NCBI GenBank assembly: GCA_950295325.1
Contig: OX485806.1
Coordinates: forward strand, 21,204,001 to 21,268,000
DNA: 64,000 nucleotides
Source of the DNA: Polytrichum commune
Taxonomy: Eukaryota > Streptophyta > Polytrichopsida > Polytrichales > Polytrichaceae
Reading direction: 5' to 3'
Shown here: positions 35,965 through 45,833 of the stretch, in pieces
Position numbering within the stretch: position 1 is the stretch's first letter
How the letters are laid out: every line of letters begins with the position of its first letter
Program-made: the position numbers and the translations under genes
The notes under the pieces: generated by a model
Told to the model about the DNA's origin: nothing
What the model saw: the letters and a program-made list of their open reading frames with translations, nothing else
The model's database searches: none

Positions 35965-36404
35965 TTGTAGTCGCAAACATCATCATGTAGCAAATGGACA
36001 CCAACTCGTTAGAGACCTCAATGAGTTCATTATCTGTGTCCAAATCATTCACTCCACATGGATTTTAGATAGGTCTTCATTGAGCTTTGTTAAGGATAAC
36101 GAAGACCTGTCCAAAACCCTAACCTTCACCTTCCAGCGTCTCCATGTTGCCTATGTATGTCCTTAATGGACACGGAGGCAAATCACCTTATATTGCATCA
36201 CGGTACACCGTGATCAATACAAGGCTAACGGGCTCACATTCACGCCGGTATAAAGATACGGGCGTTAATTTTTCTTTTTCTTTTTCTTTTCTTGTCCTTA
36301 ATGGCATGTGGGAGCCTGCAAGGTCAAAGGCCCCTGGTTGGCCTTGAGGCACTGTGGCATGTACCAACTCAATCATGTATTGGCTTGTATGTTGTGTTGG
36401 TATA
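35965..36404. other. intergenic DNA
   Basis: Holds a palindromic CATCACGGTACACCGTGAT near 36197 and a (TTTTC)n run at 36269-36291. No gene. Confidence 0.5.
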
Positions 36405-36439
36405 AGGGGGAGGGGGAGGGGGGAGGGGAGGGGAGGGGA
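36405..36439 (+). repeat. G-rich run, quadruplex-capable
   Basis: Seven successive runs of four or more G separated by A or AT, enough to form G-quadruplex DNA. Confidence 0.7.
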
Positions 36440-36890
36440 TCATTTCGTAATAAAGAGAATCTTTACTTTGACAAGGAATAAGATATTCACATGAGCTCCC
36501 AAAAATATCAGAAAAATGGTTAAGGGCACAACTTGGATTTTCTAACCATCTTACACTAATCATGTGTCCCAATTCCACTAGAAGTGGGTGTAGAGTTTAA
36601 AATGTTTGTTAAGACCCACTTACCTTAAGACATGTCTTCAAAAGAGTTTGAATTATGTGCTCAAAATCTGCTATCCGTTCTAAACTCAACAATAAACACA
36701 ACTAGAAGGACCTATTCAATCATTTGATGAAAATGGAAAAATAAAAAACACTTTCACGTCGGCAATGAACAAGATACTCATACGAACTCAGAAACTTATG
36801 AGACAAATTGGCTTATGTGCACTCTTTGGATTTGCTAATTACATTGCACTCTCAATAAGTGCATGTTCCATGTTGTGTGAAAAGGGGGGA
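36440..36890. repeat. dispersed MITE-like family, two partial copies
   Basis: 36449-36620 and 36752-36870 share 'gaatc.t.actttgac', 'ataagatattcacatgagctc' (first 20 bases) and 'cttacactaat.atgt' with 38769-38940 and with 47978-48150 inside the EAF1 gene. No coding capacity. Confidence 0.55.
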
Positions 36891-37119
36891 GGGGGGTGTG
36901 TGCAGAGTAGTAGTAGCTGAAGGGGGGTGTGTCCGTTTTAAAGCCCTGCATATGTACCTCAACCTCGGCCCTTAACTTAGTAGCTTTGCAGTTGCATTTG
37001 GGCACTGGTTCCACGAGTTGTTGATCGTGTCAGGTCAGGTGCTTGGGGCAGGCAGCCAAGGAAAGGAAAAGAAAAGAAAGGACGGGAAAGGAAAGCGAAG
37101 GGGCCCAGGGCATGCAATT

Positions 37120-37139
37120 GGGGGGGGGGGGGGGGGGGG
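37120..37139 (+). repeat. poly-G run (20 G)
   Basis: Twenty consecutive G, preceded by an AAAGG-rich purine block (37054-37100). The exact length may be a sequencing or assembly uncertainty. Confidence 0.8.
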
Positions 37140-38430
37140 TGAGAAGGGGTCGGGGGTAAAAACAAGGCCCCCATGGGCTGATCGGATTTTCCGGCCTCAT
37201 TATTGAGCAGCAACAGCCCCATCAGCACAAGCCCCATGCTACTACCATTCTGGCAAGGAACTCGCACACCTAATAAGCTACTTATAAACTACAAATGCCT
37301 AGGTTACGGGGTGTATAGTAGCACCACTCTCTGCTTCCAACAAAAGCCCAAATCTGGAGGCTCTCCAGGACAAGTGATCAGGGAGGTTTTGGGGATGTAT
37401 AATCGGTTGACATCCTAGTGTTTGCAACTCCAACCGGTTACTTGTTGACGTCCTTCGAGATTTTTTATTTTAAAGTTGGGGTATATCCTATAAACTCCTC
37501 TAAAAATGATCGGTAATTTTCCTGCAGTCATGAACTTCAACCGGTTATGTCTCAAACTCAACCAGTTCATCTGTAACCAACTGCCGGTTCTCCCCGATCA
37601 TAGCTCTAGGACACCTTCAATGGAGTCACTATGGACGGACAAATGGACCGGTCCATGTGTAATGGACGGACTTGGGCTGAGTTTTCATGTAGGCCGCTCG
37701 CCCAGTATATTTTAGTGGGAATACGGTCAAACTCGTCCAAATGTAGATGGAATTTGTTGGGGTAGGGTTCGTATGTGCCAACAAGTTATTCTCCTTTTCT
37801 CAAATCTGGGTCCAGCTACTAACCTCCTCCTCCTCCTCCTCCTCCTCCTCGAATTGGCCTTCAATCCTTCAGTGACCGGCACTTGTAGGTTAAAAGTGCC
37901 ATAGTGGGCACATGGAAGTCTAGCGGTCCCATGTCCTCAGCCTCCATATTCTAGTAAGCCACCAGAATGTGGTGGTTGGCAGGGTTGTGCTTATCTGCAT
38001 GAGAACACCTCCAACTCACTATTATCTAGAATCTAGTGGGTGACTAGTCTACATGGAAACTCACTCTTTTTGAGTTAATATTATTCTAGGTTTGCAATGG
38101 TGTGCGTGTCTTGAATCTCCGTGGAGGAATCAAAACTTACCTGGGTAGGGTAATTGGACTGGTATCAACCTTTTCTAAATATCGAGTCAGGGAGAGAGGG
38201 AATTATTATATATGAGTGTACCTCTCATTCATCCAATATGAAAGCCCTGAAATTGTATGCAAAATGGAGGTTAGTTTTTGTAGTTGATTTGACACTAGAA
38301 TTAGCTTTAAAGACCCCGAATTAGCTTACTGAGGGTCATTTTGAGATGAATTGACAACAAACCTACAGGGGATTAGGTTTTATGTTGGATGGACGAGAGG
38401 TACGCTCGTATACATAAACAAAACCGGGCA
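37140..38430. other. intergenic DNA with repeat remnants
   Basis: 37390-37600 is related to 42230-42760 ('aaccggtta..tctcaaactcaaccagttcatc'-like text, one unit of that array). 37823-37850 is a (CCT)n run. 38285-38410 resembles 300-430. No gene. Confidence 0.5.
37823..37850. repeat. (CCT)n microsatellite
   Basis: Nine CCT triplets. Confidence 0.9.
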
Positions 38431-38960
38431 TGATTCGGTTCCTCACTTTAAATGGACACCTATCTTTGAGTGGTTTATAGCTAGGTGTGGATCTAAGTGT
38501 TCCAAAAAGTGTCAATTGTTCTAGGCGTAATAGTCAACATGATGGGGGGGGGGACCTATATCATGTTAAACCAATATATAGACCTCAATGCATGGTATCA
38601 AATGCACACTGATATTTGAGTGGTGTGGAATTAGGTGTAGATTTAAGAATGGACACCAAACAAATATGTGTTTAAAAGAGATAGGTTTCATGTTCACAAG
38701 TAGTTAACAATTTTAGATTCAATAGTGCATGTAATTGGGGAGATCTACACGATCATTTAGTACGTGCTTTAAGAGAATCCTCACTTTGATAATAAATTAG
38801 ATATTTAGGAGCTCTAAAAAATCATGAGAAAAATGGCTATGAGCACGATTTGGAATTCCTTATCATCTCACACTAACACCATGTTTCATATCCTATGAAA
38901 AGTGGATGTAGAGCTGAATGTGTCCACTTATCTTATAAAGAATCTTTTTCTTCTTGTCGT
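38430..38960. repeat. dispersed MITE-like family copy
   Basis: Two nested starts ('tttgagtggt.ta...ggtgtgga') and one full 3' part (38769-38940). The end 'tgtccacttatctta' corresponds to 'gacccacttacctta' at about 36612, the presumed terminus of the family. Confidence 0.55.
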
Positions 38961-39069
38961 CATAAGACATGACGTCTACCCAACGTCAATCATCTTGCGT
39001 TGGTGAATGAAATATACAAATCTACTATTGTGGTAGATATACAAAGTTCCTAGTGCCGTAAAACAATCT

Positions 39070-39776
39070 CTAAATGATGCAGTTCAACTGCCCAAGACTC
39101 ATAGGCATGCAATTGCCCATTGGACATGCTAGAAACCCTATCAGACTTTCCTTGCCAAGTATCCGATCCGTGGTTAGATGATTGAAAGTGTCAGTTTGAT
39201 CGAGTACTTGGATAGCATCTTGAACGATTTGCATAAAGCCACACGAACCTGTCAAAACTTGAAAAGCTGAACTTGTATTGGTTTTTTTTTTAATATATTT
39301 TAAAAATGCAACATACATGCTTGGACAACAAATCACTCCGTGATAAAGCAGAAAGACTTTGTGACACGGCGGAATCTTCGTGAACGTCATGAAAGAGGTT
39401 TCTATAAATGAAAAGCAAATCAAATATTATTCAAGATGTGAAAGTTGAACCTCTAAGTAGTGGACCTTGGAAGTGCGAGCAATGCGAGCTCTCGTGAAGA
39501 GCAATAGCTTTGAGCCTATGCTTATTTAGATTCCGCCACTTTTTGAATAGATGTGCTCGAAGTGGGGAGACGAACGTGACCACAGGCTACAAGCAAACCT
39601 TGTTTAGGGGTGAGATTCACATTCTTCTTCATTTGTAAATTAGGTGTTTTTTTCTCAATGCAAACATTTTGTGGAGATGATGGTGTAATGCTTGAAAACA
39701 CTCGTATATTATGATGTTTGAGTTCGTCTACAAAAAGTTGAGAAAAACGAACATTATTCTTCTCATGACGTAACAT
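39070..39776 (-). pseudogene. unrecognised coding relic, two frames
   Basis: 39522-39776 reads FSQLFVDELKHHNIRVFSS... and is Lys/Ser-rich. 39070-39423 reads KIPPCHKVFLLYHGVICC...VLTGSCGFMQIVQDAIQVLDQ. Both have protein-like composition and lie on one strand with a gap between them. No domain was recognised, so this may be a decayed gene or transposon gene. Confidence 0.3.
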
Positions 39777-39779
39777 TAC

Positions 39780-41025
39780 TCATGTCATACGGTCTACTGT
39801 CTTTCGAAAGGGGAAACTCGTGGGCTACAATCAATTGACATTGCAAATATATAATAATGTAGGGACTCCTAGTGACATGGCTATCAAGTTCGGCCATATT
39901 AAAAAACCATGAAGCCACCATTTGGATGCGGACACATGTTGTACTTTGTATATAGAAAATTCCATAGTCCACAAACCTGATTCTCTCCCAATAATTATTG
40001 TCACAATTGGATCAGTTGGTGATGTAGCTTATACAATGGTGAACAATAGTCAGGCTAAGTACACTCAAAGTGTGGGTAAAACCCAACATAAAAGGGGCAT
40101 AATGCCCCAACATATTCTTGACCCCACCTGGCCCCCACAATGCATAGGTACATAATTGAGTATTGTTATGAATGTGGATATAAGCCCCTTATTCTTATCA
40201 TTCAGATCAATAACGATATTGATTAGCGACTTTTATGTACTGGAAAAAAGAAGGTTGTTGAAACAAAATCTACGTTGTTCTATTACATATTACATGATAT
40301 TTGATATTCATGGTGGTGTTGTGTAGGAGAAGTTCGGCAAATTTTATGTCCTCTCACGAACATGGTAATCTATTCTCTTTCTTCTCTCTTTTTATGTTCT
40401 CTCTCCTCCCCCCCCTTTTCCCCTTACAACAAATTCAATCTTCCTCCTCAATAACAAGCACAATTATCCCATCCATAGACACAATGGAACATGCCATCAT
40501 GTCACAAAAATGAGTGGGTTAAAAAAGAAATCCCTATCAGGGAAGAAAATAATCAATGAACTCACTTCACATTAGCTCGTTCAGTTGATTTTTGGGCCAA
40601 TCAACGAGTTGATTTTGGACAACCTGTTGAGAGAGAAGGGTAAAATGAAAAAAAGAAAAAAAGAAAAACTGAAGCAACTTATAATGTCAAGCAATGTCTT
40701 GTGTGTCCAACCTATTTAATCAAATATGGTTGATCAACTTGTAGAGAGAGAGAGGAACTCTGGCCCGAAGGGCGAGCGTGAATGAAGAGTCTGTTGGGGG
40801 GAGTACTATCATCATGGCCACCAGGACGAAGATGGTGCATGCTATCTTTGACGCCCTCTTTCGAGGGTAGACTCTATAGTTATATAAGTAACAAGTACAA
40901 GTAGCAAGAAATGAGTAAGATTAATATTTTGATTAGTTTTGTATGGTTGTGTGTTGGATGGTCACTCTTTTAAGTAGGAGTATACTGTGAGAAGTGAAGG
41001 GGGTTTGAATTAGATGGTTCGGGTT
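39780..41025. other. intergenic DNA
   Basis: AT-rich; no gene or clear repeat recognised. Confidence 0.5.
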
Positions 41026-41029
41026 GATA

Positions 41030-41225
41030 AGCTCTACTGACTAGGTGATAGTGAAGAGGTACCCATTTCCAAATGGAGTGGTTGGTGGTTTGATCCCCGC
41101 TATGAAATCTTCTCTCTACTTGACAGAAAATAGGCAGTAAACCCCACCCTGCACCAAGAGGATTCTTGAACAGGATAGGGCCAAGGGGTTAAAATTTCCG
41201 TTAGATTGCTCAACGTTGGTTTTTT
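41030..41225 (+). mobile_element. SINE-like copy 2 (tRNA-derived)
   Basis: Same structure as 19448-19695. Box A-like TGATAGTGAAGAGG is at about 41046, followed by 'acccatttccaaatggag' and box B-like GTGGTTTGATCCCCG near 41086. The body has 'caccaagaggattcttgaac' and it ends in 'caacgttggttttttt'. The two copies differ at many positions, so they are old. Confidence 0.7.
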
Positions 41226-41736
41226 TAATTTATTTTGTTTAAAAATTATCTTTGGACACATGTGTCCTCAATAAACCTTTTGGAGGTTTTAGGTGCCTAC
41301 TAGGTGCACTCTGAATTCTTGATTGATCTCTCTCTCGCGTGCGCAATTTTTTCTATGTGGGCCTTTGAGTTGGATCTTAGGTGATTTTGAGCCCCTTGAA
41401 TTACAAATAATTGCAAATTCTTTGACCCAATGTTTGGTTCACTTTGATTGCTTATAAATCCCAGGGACCTTATTTTTTCAATAAGCTACATTAAAATTCT
41501 CCATGTTGCCCAAAGTAAAGTGCTAGGAAATTGATGTGGGTGGTAATTTTATTTATTTATTTGGTTACTTTTGTTCTTGAAAGTCAAATACCCAATGCGT
41601 TGGTCAGAAGTCTCTAGGAAGGCTTGGGGGAAGACCTGGGGTCTTGGGCCTACATATTTCACCCTAACTAGACAATCAGTGATTACTTCCACATTAATTT
41701 TCCCCGCACACTAATACTAGGACAATTAATAGCCTC
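41226..41736. other. intergenic DNA
   Basis: No recognised feature. Confidence 0.5.
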
Positions 41737-42399
41737 CCCACACTTGCTGGTGGTGAGGCCAGTCGGCGACTCCCACCAGCAAGGGTGAGCTTTTTTATAA
41801 CTTTATAACAGTGGCAACGACTGGTCGCATCGGTCCTGCCACTTGCTCGTTCGCTGCTGTGATCAGCAATTTCACACGCCTTTATAATTTCGTACTATTA
41901 GAAAATCTTGAGCGAGATAATTTTGCAATATTAGATAATTTCAAGCGAGATAAATCACTACGTTTCTACCTTTGCAATGAGTGAGTCTACATAGAGGCCA
42001 CGAACTCATATCTCTCTATAACTACACTGAATATGATATTTAGGCAAAGCTTACTATGTGGAATTACACAATGCTATATCTATTTACTGTACATCTCATA
42101 TTTTACCAATAAATGTTAAATTGATAGTTTGGACATTATAAAACATTGACAACTTTACTTGGTAAAAATTTATTCCATTAGTAAAAGGATATAGCACCTT
42201 GTGAATCCAAATAGTAAGTCACACTAAATATCAAATCTGACCAATTGTCCATGGAGATTTTTTTGGCATGATCGGTTAAATTCTATTCTTTCCAAGTCCG
42301 ATTGGTTACATGTTGCGTGAACTTTCAGTTTTTTCTTTATTAATTTGAGGTATATTCTCTATATTCCTCTAGAACACTTGATAAGTTTTGTGAGATCTT

Positions 42400-42740
42400 G
42401 TTCAATTGGGTTATTTCTCAAATTCACCAGTTCATATTTGTAACTTAAGGTACAAAATTATCATGAAGTCTCGAACTTTAACCGTGTTATTTCTCAAACT
42501 CGCCGGTTCATATTTGTAACTTAACGTACAAAATTATCGTGAAGTCTCGAACTTCAGCCGGTTTATTTCTCAAACTCACCGGTTCATCTTTGTAACTTAA
42601 GGTACCAAGTTATCGTGAAGTCTCGAACTTGAACTGGGTTAATTCTCAAAATCAACCAGTGCATCTTTGTAACTTTAGATACCAAATTCTCCTGAAGTCT
42701 TGAACTGCAATTGAGTAATTTCTCAAAATCAACCAGTTCA
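42400..42740. repeat. 75-bp tandem repeat, about 4.5 copies
   Basis: Each unit has 'tctcgaactt.a.c.g.gtta' followed by 'tttctcaaactc.ccggttca', then 'tttgtaactta.ggtac' and 'attatcgtgaag'. A lone related unit lies at about 37520-37590. Confidence 0.85.
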
Positions 42741-42773
42741 TGTGGACTAACCGCTGGCTCTCCCCGGTTCTCG

Positions 42774-42841
42774 CCCACACTTACTGGTGGCAGTGAACGG
42801 AGTTCGCCCGTTCACTGCTGCCCACCACCAGTATGTGTGGG
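42774..42841. repeat. terminal hairpin of the 41.7 kb element
   Basis: CCCACACTTACTGGTGG and CAGTGAACGG pair with CCGTTCACTG and CCACCAGTATGTGTGGG around a 7-nt loop, with a few unpaired bases. Confidence 0.8.
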
Positions 42842-42844
42842 TGG

Positions 42845-44460
42845 CCTATAAGTGGACCTTACAATCTCCTGGACAAAGAGACTCACCTCCATGGACAAGG
42901 ATGCTACACTCAAACAACAACCTAGATTTTTGCAAAATAACTACGATCATCATAACCTATCACTCATCCAAGAGCAAATGGGTTATCAAAACTTGTGACA
43001 AGTTTTCATCTGTGGAGACGAGATATCATCCATAATTATTGGATTATGTCTATGAGTACGATCGGTTATGACTAATAACTAGTTGGAGTAAGTGGATGAC
43101 TCACTACTCTTGTGGCTCAGCTTCCTCTCTCCTCTCATTAGTTTATAAAGGTGCCTAACTCCATACAGAGGATAGTTCCAACATGCACGATCTTTACATA
43201 TTCACGCACTTTGCTAACATGCACAACCAGTATGAAGAAATTTAAAGTCGACACCTCTCTAAAGCCAAATTTGTCCTCTAAGGTGTGCAAGTGTTGTTTA
43301 GTTACTTCTCTTCATCAGACACTTTTAGTTATTGGTGTGTGGTTAGGTGAAGTTTGAAGAACAAAGACCTCAACAAAACATGTTTAAAAGGGATTGAACT
43401 ATATGCTCAATTTTTTTAAATATTTTCACATTGAACAATGAACATAATTGGGATGGCCTATGCAGTTAATCAAGGAATCAGTTTACATGTATGCACTTTG
43501 GTAAAAACCAGGGGAAGTCCGATTTTCACTTTGGGTTTTGCCATTGTTCCATCATAGATTTGTGAATGCAAAGAAAATTCGAAACACACATTTGATCGAT
43601 AAAAGATGGAATACAAGAAAAATGAACCAAATAACACATGCATATTACTTATGAATCCAAACAACTTGCAACACAATTTGTTGGCCATAAACTAAACCCA
43701 TCATCCCTCATAAAAATACAACAATTCCCAACAAAACGGAATTATATTTAACCCGCCGACCATAGGGAAAGTGACTCTCCATTCACACTTGCCTCCATCG
43801 ATCTAGCTGGCATTTCTATCTATCTATCTATGTAATCCGGCATCAATAGACACAACCCATGAAACTTTTGTGCGTGTGAGCACATTACAAAGAATGTAAG
43901 AAAGTGGGTTGTTTTTGCAACTGCAACATGCTTTTGGGGCAGTTGATCTCCACATGGAATTATCAGATAAAAAATGATACCTAGGATTCATACAGAAATA
44001 TAGATTGACCTTTATAGTACTCTCTATTTACTGGCCAAAACTGTATAAAAAATATTACCCACATGATCTTCTCATAGAGTTATCCTTAAAGCCTCTCAAT
44101 ATCATGTTTTAGAAGGGAGTTTCACCCCACTTTTAACAATTTCTAATGCTCAAGGAGTCTTCAAGTGGTGTAGGAACCCCTAATTTTGGTGGATGGAAGT
44201 GGAAGCATTTGACTTTGGTCAAAAGACAATCATAAAAATTTGAATTTTAGGACAAACTATTGAGGACACCTATACAATTCACCCTTGATATCGGTAACAA
44301 TTCAGAGCAAGGAAACTTATAATATCTATGTGGTGCTAACAATTTAACACTTATCGAGGGTAGCATCGACACTTCGTAACACTTACATGAATAACACTAA
44401 TGTGACTTTGAAATTAAAAACAATACCATTCATATAAAGGATGAAGATTTAAATGTCATC
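42845..44460. other. intergenic DNA
   Basis: Contains a short (ATCT)n run at 43817-43836 and a fragment (43325-43420) resembling the dispersed MITE-like family. No gene. Confidence 0.5.
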
Positions 44461-44466
44461 ATACAT

Positions 44467-45310
44467 CTACGCGTAATGAAAGAACAAATCTATAGTGGTT
44501 TGATGAGATTCTTGTGCAAACCAAGATCCTATTTCCTTTTGAGGTGTTCCAATGCTTTGGATGAGAGGTGTAGCATTAGTAGGTCTTTGTTCCAAAAATT
44601 GTTTCAAGGTCGCTAAAGCCCGTTCAAAATCCTTGAATTCTACTCTATCTACAAGCACATCATCAATTTGCACATTGTCAACTTCTTCAATGGGTCTATT
44701 GCCAGCTACATCACCTCTTCCATCAAGCATATCAATAATGTCCTCAGTAAGTATGTAGGGATTGTTTAGATCAAATTCCAGCTCATAATTGATGAACTCA
44801 TCTCCCACTCACGTGCATTCGTAGTGGATCCACTTTCACACTCTATAGATACTAATGTCAATTGTTCTAATAACGGTAGTAACTAATTCCAACTCTTTCT
44901 TTTGTATTGCTTTTTGAGCTTCAATCTCTCATGATTGGCTCCTCTACTTAAATATTGTCAAAAAACCTCGAAAGAATACATGTATGATTCCAACAATTCG
45001 TGATAGCTGATGCAGTAACTCCAATGCGCCGAGCATTCTCTAGCATCGTCACAGATTGATACACTCTATTCTGTGGACGATTTCCGTTCACCAACTGCAA
45101 CAACAAACATTCACCAGGTGCCTCATAATTCACACAAAATCCCTTGGCACACCTATAAAATAATCCATTGGCTGCAATCCAATATCACAAGGACAAAAAC
45201 AATTCACACAAATCTCATCTTGGAGTCAAAACTGCTCCGATGCATAGGTTGTCAGTTTGAGACGACCGTCCACATCCACACTCACATAGTTGACCACCAG
45301 AACAAACTGT
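44467..45310 (-). pseudogene. pogo/CENP-B-like transposase, C-terminal relic
   Basis: Reading the minus strand, a broken frame first shows an LLVxN-like segment (near 45300) and LQPMDYF (near 45170), recalling the conserved L-Q-P-L-D of DDE_1 nucleases. The open frame 45133-44948 has VTMLENARRIGVTASAITNCWNHTCIL, the helix that closes pogo nuclease domains (pattern D/E-A-...-I-x-N-C-W/F-x-x-x-G-I). The frame 44808-44467 (113 aa) is an acidic tail. Frameshifts and stops are present. It may be the same family as the 35.4 kb element but represents a different part. Confidence 0.6.
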
Positions 45311-45409
45311 TGTGAAAATCACATGCATCCTGAATGGTTGGTGATAACTACACCCAATGCAAAAATCTCATCAAACAGAAGATTGGATGGGAGGTAGGAA
45401 AAAGAATGG

Positions 45410-45680
45410 GTCTTTTAATGACAAATAGGCCTTTGTTACATGGGATGATACAGAGTCAGCTACTTTGCAACTTACAGAAAGTCTACCCAAAGTGAAGCTT
45501 CTGAGCAAACGAATATACAAAGGAATGTGTCAGCAGAGGTGCATGAAATGAGTGGGATGCATCCAAGTCACTCCTGTGGCCAAGGAGGAACGATGCAATC
45601 CATCCAATGTTATCGGAGGATTGACTCTTTCCCTCACACAACTTGAGCAATATGTAGGGGCGATGTGCCTTGCTCATGTT
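45410..45680 (-). other. EAF1 3' untranslated region (inferred)
   Basis: About 270 bases follow the stop codon. ATTAAA (minus strand, 45413-45418) is the best polyadenylation signal. The cleavage site was not determined. Confidence 0.45.
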
Positions 45681-45833
45681 CTATGAAGGAGATGCTGGAG
45701 TCATCTCCCCGGGTCCAGGAGATATTGCAGTCAGGCTCCCCACAGCTGCACTACTTGCCAGTGATGTGGCATGCTTTTGTGCGACAGATCCACTAGAAGA
45801 TGGTGATAAATGTCCTCCATGTGGCTTACGCGC
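45681..45833 (-). CDS. EAF1: EAF1 exon 27 (last coding exon)
   Basis: Starts after ATCTGGCAG and reads ARKPHGGHLSPSSSG... to SPS and TAG, a Ser-rich tail typical of plant EAF1 ends. An alternative acceptor at 45849 (ATAACTAG) would leave this frame and stop at once. Confidence 0.75.
   Translation of the reverse strand, partial: ARKPHGGHLSPSSSGSVAQKHATSLASSAAVGSLTAISPGPGEMTPASPS

Larger units (their letters stand above)
41737..42841. mobile_element. TIR/foldback element with internal tandem array
   Basis: The left end CCCACACTTGCTGGTGGTG and the inverted right end CCCACACATACTGGTGGTG match at 17 of 19 positions. Each end also folds on itself: CTTGCTGGTGG...CCACCAGCAAG on the left, a larger hairpin at 42774-42841 on the right. 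Inside is the 75-bp tandem array. No transposase. A clean target duplication was not seen, so the superfamily is open. Confidence 0.6.
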
